Assembly: GCA_034003145.1 (NCBI GenBank)
Contig: JAVEZE010000132.1
Coordinates: 1-7,576 of the forward strand
Direction of reading: 5' to 3'
DNA from: JACKPD01 sp034003145
Lineage (GTDB): Bacteria > Spirochaetota > Spirochaetia > CADAEX01
DNA length: 7,576 nt
Shown here: piece after piece, positions 6,259-7,576 of the stretch
Layout of the letters: each line of letters begins with the position of its first letter
Position numbering within the stretch: position 1 is the stretch's first letter
The notes under the pieces: generated by a model
Told to the model about the DNA's origin: nothing
Database searches by the model: none
Seen by the model: only the letters and a program-made list of their open reading frames with translations
Made by a program: the position numbers and the translations under genes

Positions 6259-7576
6259 TTACATCACTATATATTCATCCCCTGTATAAAGTGCCTGAAT
6301 CCCGCCTCTGTAAAAATCTTCTCTCATATTATTTTCATATTCCAGCGGGCCGGGAAACATTGAAAGTATTTTGGCAGCTGCTTTCAGCAGGGAATCATAT
6401 AAGGATGATTCATCTCTTTTTCCACCATTTGAGCTTTCAGAAAGATATGAGAATTCTTTCATCAGTGAAACGCGCCAGTCATCCTCAGGCTCATAGTATT
6501 TTACTGAATAATCTTTTCCTTCGCATCCGCACTTTTGCGCGGCAAGAGAGATTGCATCTTCAAGACTCCCCATCCCGTCAACAAGTTTTTTTATTTCAGC
6601 ATCCTTTCCGCTCCACACCCTTCCCGCTGCAGCTTTTTTTGCCTCGGAAACAGTAATCCCTCTTGAAGCTGAAACAAGAGAGAGAAAATATGAATAATCC
6701 CTTTCAACACTCAGCTGCAGCACCTTTTTCATATCATCAGTCATGCTCATATCAGCCCTGTAAAGATGTGAATACGGGGTTGTACCATAACCGTCTGTTG
6801 TTACACCGGGATATCTCTCAAGAAATTCGCTGAAATCAGGAAGCACCGCGAATACGCCGATTGAACCTGTAAGGGTAGACGGCATGCACAGGATTGCGTC
6901 CGATGCTGTTGAAATCCAGTAAGCGCCTGAGGCTGCAACCGAACTCATTGAGACAACAACAGGCTTTCCGCTCTCCCGCACTTTCTGCAATGCGCGCCTT
7001 ATCTCTTCCGATGCCCCGGCGCCTCCCCCTCCGGAATCAATCCGCAAGACAACTGCGGATATTTTATCATCTTCCCTTATCCTGTCAAAGATTGATGTGT
7101 AGGTATCTGAACCGATCATCCCTCTGGGAAGATTTCCCCCCGTGATATTTCCCGATGCTGTAACTACAGCGATTCTCTTTTCTCCGGGTATTTCCCTGTT
7201 TTTCACAAGTTTGTAATATTTTTCCAGGCTTATTGTCAGCCCCTCTCCCGCAAGCTTTTGCGCGTCATCGTAAACCGCACTCTCATCAATCAGATGAGCC
7301 CCCTTTGCCGCATCAGATGAGCTTCCGCTGCTTCTTGCCAGAAACACGGCATAATCTGCTGCATAATTTTCAAGCTGTTTTTTTGTAATCCCTCTCTCTG
7401 AAGCTATCCCTGAAAGATATTCCCCCCAAAGATCTCCCAGATAATCAGCAGAAGCCTCTCTTGCGAAACGGCTCATCCCTTCTGATGTAAATGGCTCAAC
7501 CGCGCTTTTATAATCTCCTGTTTTAAACACATTAACCTTAATATTGAATCTCTCCATACCTTTGCCGTAATAATTG
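6259..7576 (-). CDS. sppA: Signal peptide peptidase A, long form, C-terminal part (5' end outside window)
   Basis: SppA is a membrane-bound serine protease that degrades cleaved signal peptides; its active site faces the outside of the cytoplasmic membrane. The frame stays open to the right edge, with residues NYYGKG before the Met at 7557. That Met is therefore internal, and the true start, membrane anchor and roughly the first 190 residues lie outside. Counting from that Met, GDYKSAVEPF (14-23) holds the general-base Lys17 (codon 7507-7509), matching Lys209 of the E. coli enzyme. AASGAYWIS (208-216) holds the nucleophile Ser210 (codon 6928-6930), matching Ser409. The spacing of 193 residues is close to the 200 in E. 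coli, so this is the tandem-domain long type. STLTGSIGVF (227-236) and GRVWSGKDA (312-320) are also typical. An oddity is DSGGGG (174-179), where the family usually has SPGG. The gene ends 93 bases before the aminotransferase and has no evident functional tie to it. Confidence 0.95.
   Translation of the reverse strand, partial: NYYGKGMERFNIKVNVFKTGDYKSAVEPFTSEGMSRFAREASADYLGDLWGEYLSGIASERGITKKQLENYAADYAVFLARSSGSSSDAAKGAHLIDESAVYDDAQKLAGEGLTISLEKYYKLVKNREIPGEKRIAVVTASGNITGGNLPRGMIGSDTYTSIFDRIREDDKISAVVLRIDSGGGGAGASEEIRRALQKVRESGKPVVVSMSSVAASGAYWISTASDAILCMPSTLTGSIGVFAVLPDFSEFLERYPGVTTDGYGTTPYSHLYRADMSMTDDMKKVLQLSVERDYSYFLSLVSASRGITVSEAKKAAAGRVWSGKDAEIKKLVDGMGSLEDAISLAAQKCGCEGKDYSVKYYEPEDDWRVSLMKEFSYLSESSNGGKRDESSLYDSLLKAAAKILSMFPGPLEYENNMREDFYRGGIQALYTGDEYIVM

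Noticed and set aside
6153..6656. 167-codon open frame on the plus strand opposite the end of sppA
   Set aside because: It is antisense to the well-conserved C-terminal part of SppA and crosses the operon promoter. Its product has no recognisable motif, so it is a shadow frame.
7555..7557. Met at 7557 as the sppA start codon
   Set aside because: The frame is open upstream to the window edge, and only the C-terminal two thirds of a long-form SppA is visible. The Met is internal, just before the catalytic-lysine segment.
1..7576. Mobile element, CRISPR array, tRNA or defence system
   Set aside because: No repeated spacer pattern, transposase or integrase motif, tRNA-like fold or defence-gene motif was seen. 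All genes are co-oriented, and the five recognised ones are metabolic or housekeeping in type.

Overview
This window holds six genes, all read on the minus strand, so transcription runs from high to low coordinates. In transcription order they are: the 3' part of a signal peptide peptidase A gene (sppA, cut by the right edge), a class I/II PLP-dependent aminotransferase, the two subunits of indolepyruvate:ferredoxin oxidoreductase (iorA, iorB), a phenylacetate-CoA ligase family enzyme (paaK-type), and the first 438 codons of an unrecognised, highly charged helical protein cut by the left edge. Coding density is high. I see no RNA genes, insertion sequences, CRISPR arrays or phage genes.

The core is an apparent operon: aminotransferase - iorA - iorB - paaK. 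A near-consensus sigma70-type promoter (TTGATA, 17 bp, TATAAT) lies just upstream of the aminotransferase. iorA and iorB overlap by four bases (ATGA), and the iorB stop directly abuts the paaK start (TAAATG), which suggests translational coupling. The only sizeable gap in the operon is 130 bases between the aminotransferase and iorA. It holds a perfect 12-bp palindrome and a good ribosome binding site, but no convincing terminator or promoter.

Together the four enzymes can link aromatic amino acids, aryl-pyruvates, aryl-acetyl-CoA and aryl-acetates. Run one way, this is ferredoxin-linked oxidation of aromatic amino acids. Run the other way, with the ATP-consuming ligase first, it is salvage of aryl acids into aromatic amino acids by reductive carboxylation. 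The sequence alone does not fix the direction. The AMP-forming ligase favours acid activation, which suits the salvage direction. IorA here is short and lacks the C-terminal ferredoxin-like [4Fe-4S] domain of the archaeal enzyme, which leaves its electron route open.

The organism is most likely an anaerobic bacterium: the core enzyme is a ferredoxin-dependent, typically oxygen-sensitive oxidoreductase, the base composition is moderately AT-rich, and ribosome binding sites are of the AGGAG type. The style of the aminotransferase and of the unknown protein suggests a spirochaete to me. This is an impression from memory, not something the sequence proves; other anaerobic bacterial phyla remain possible.
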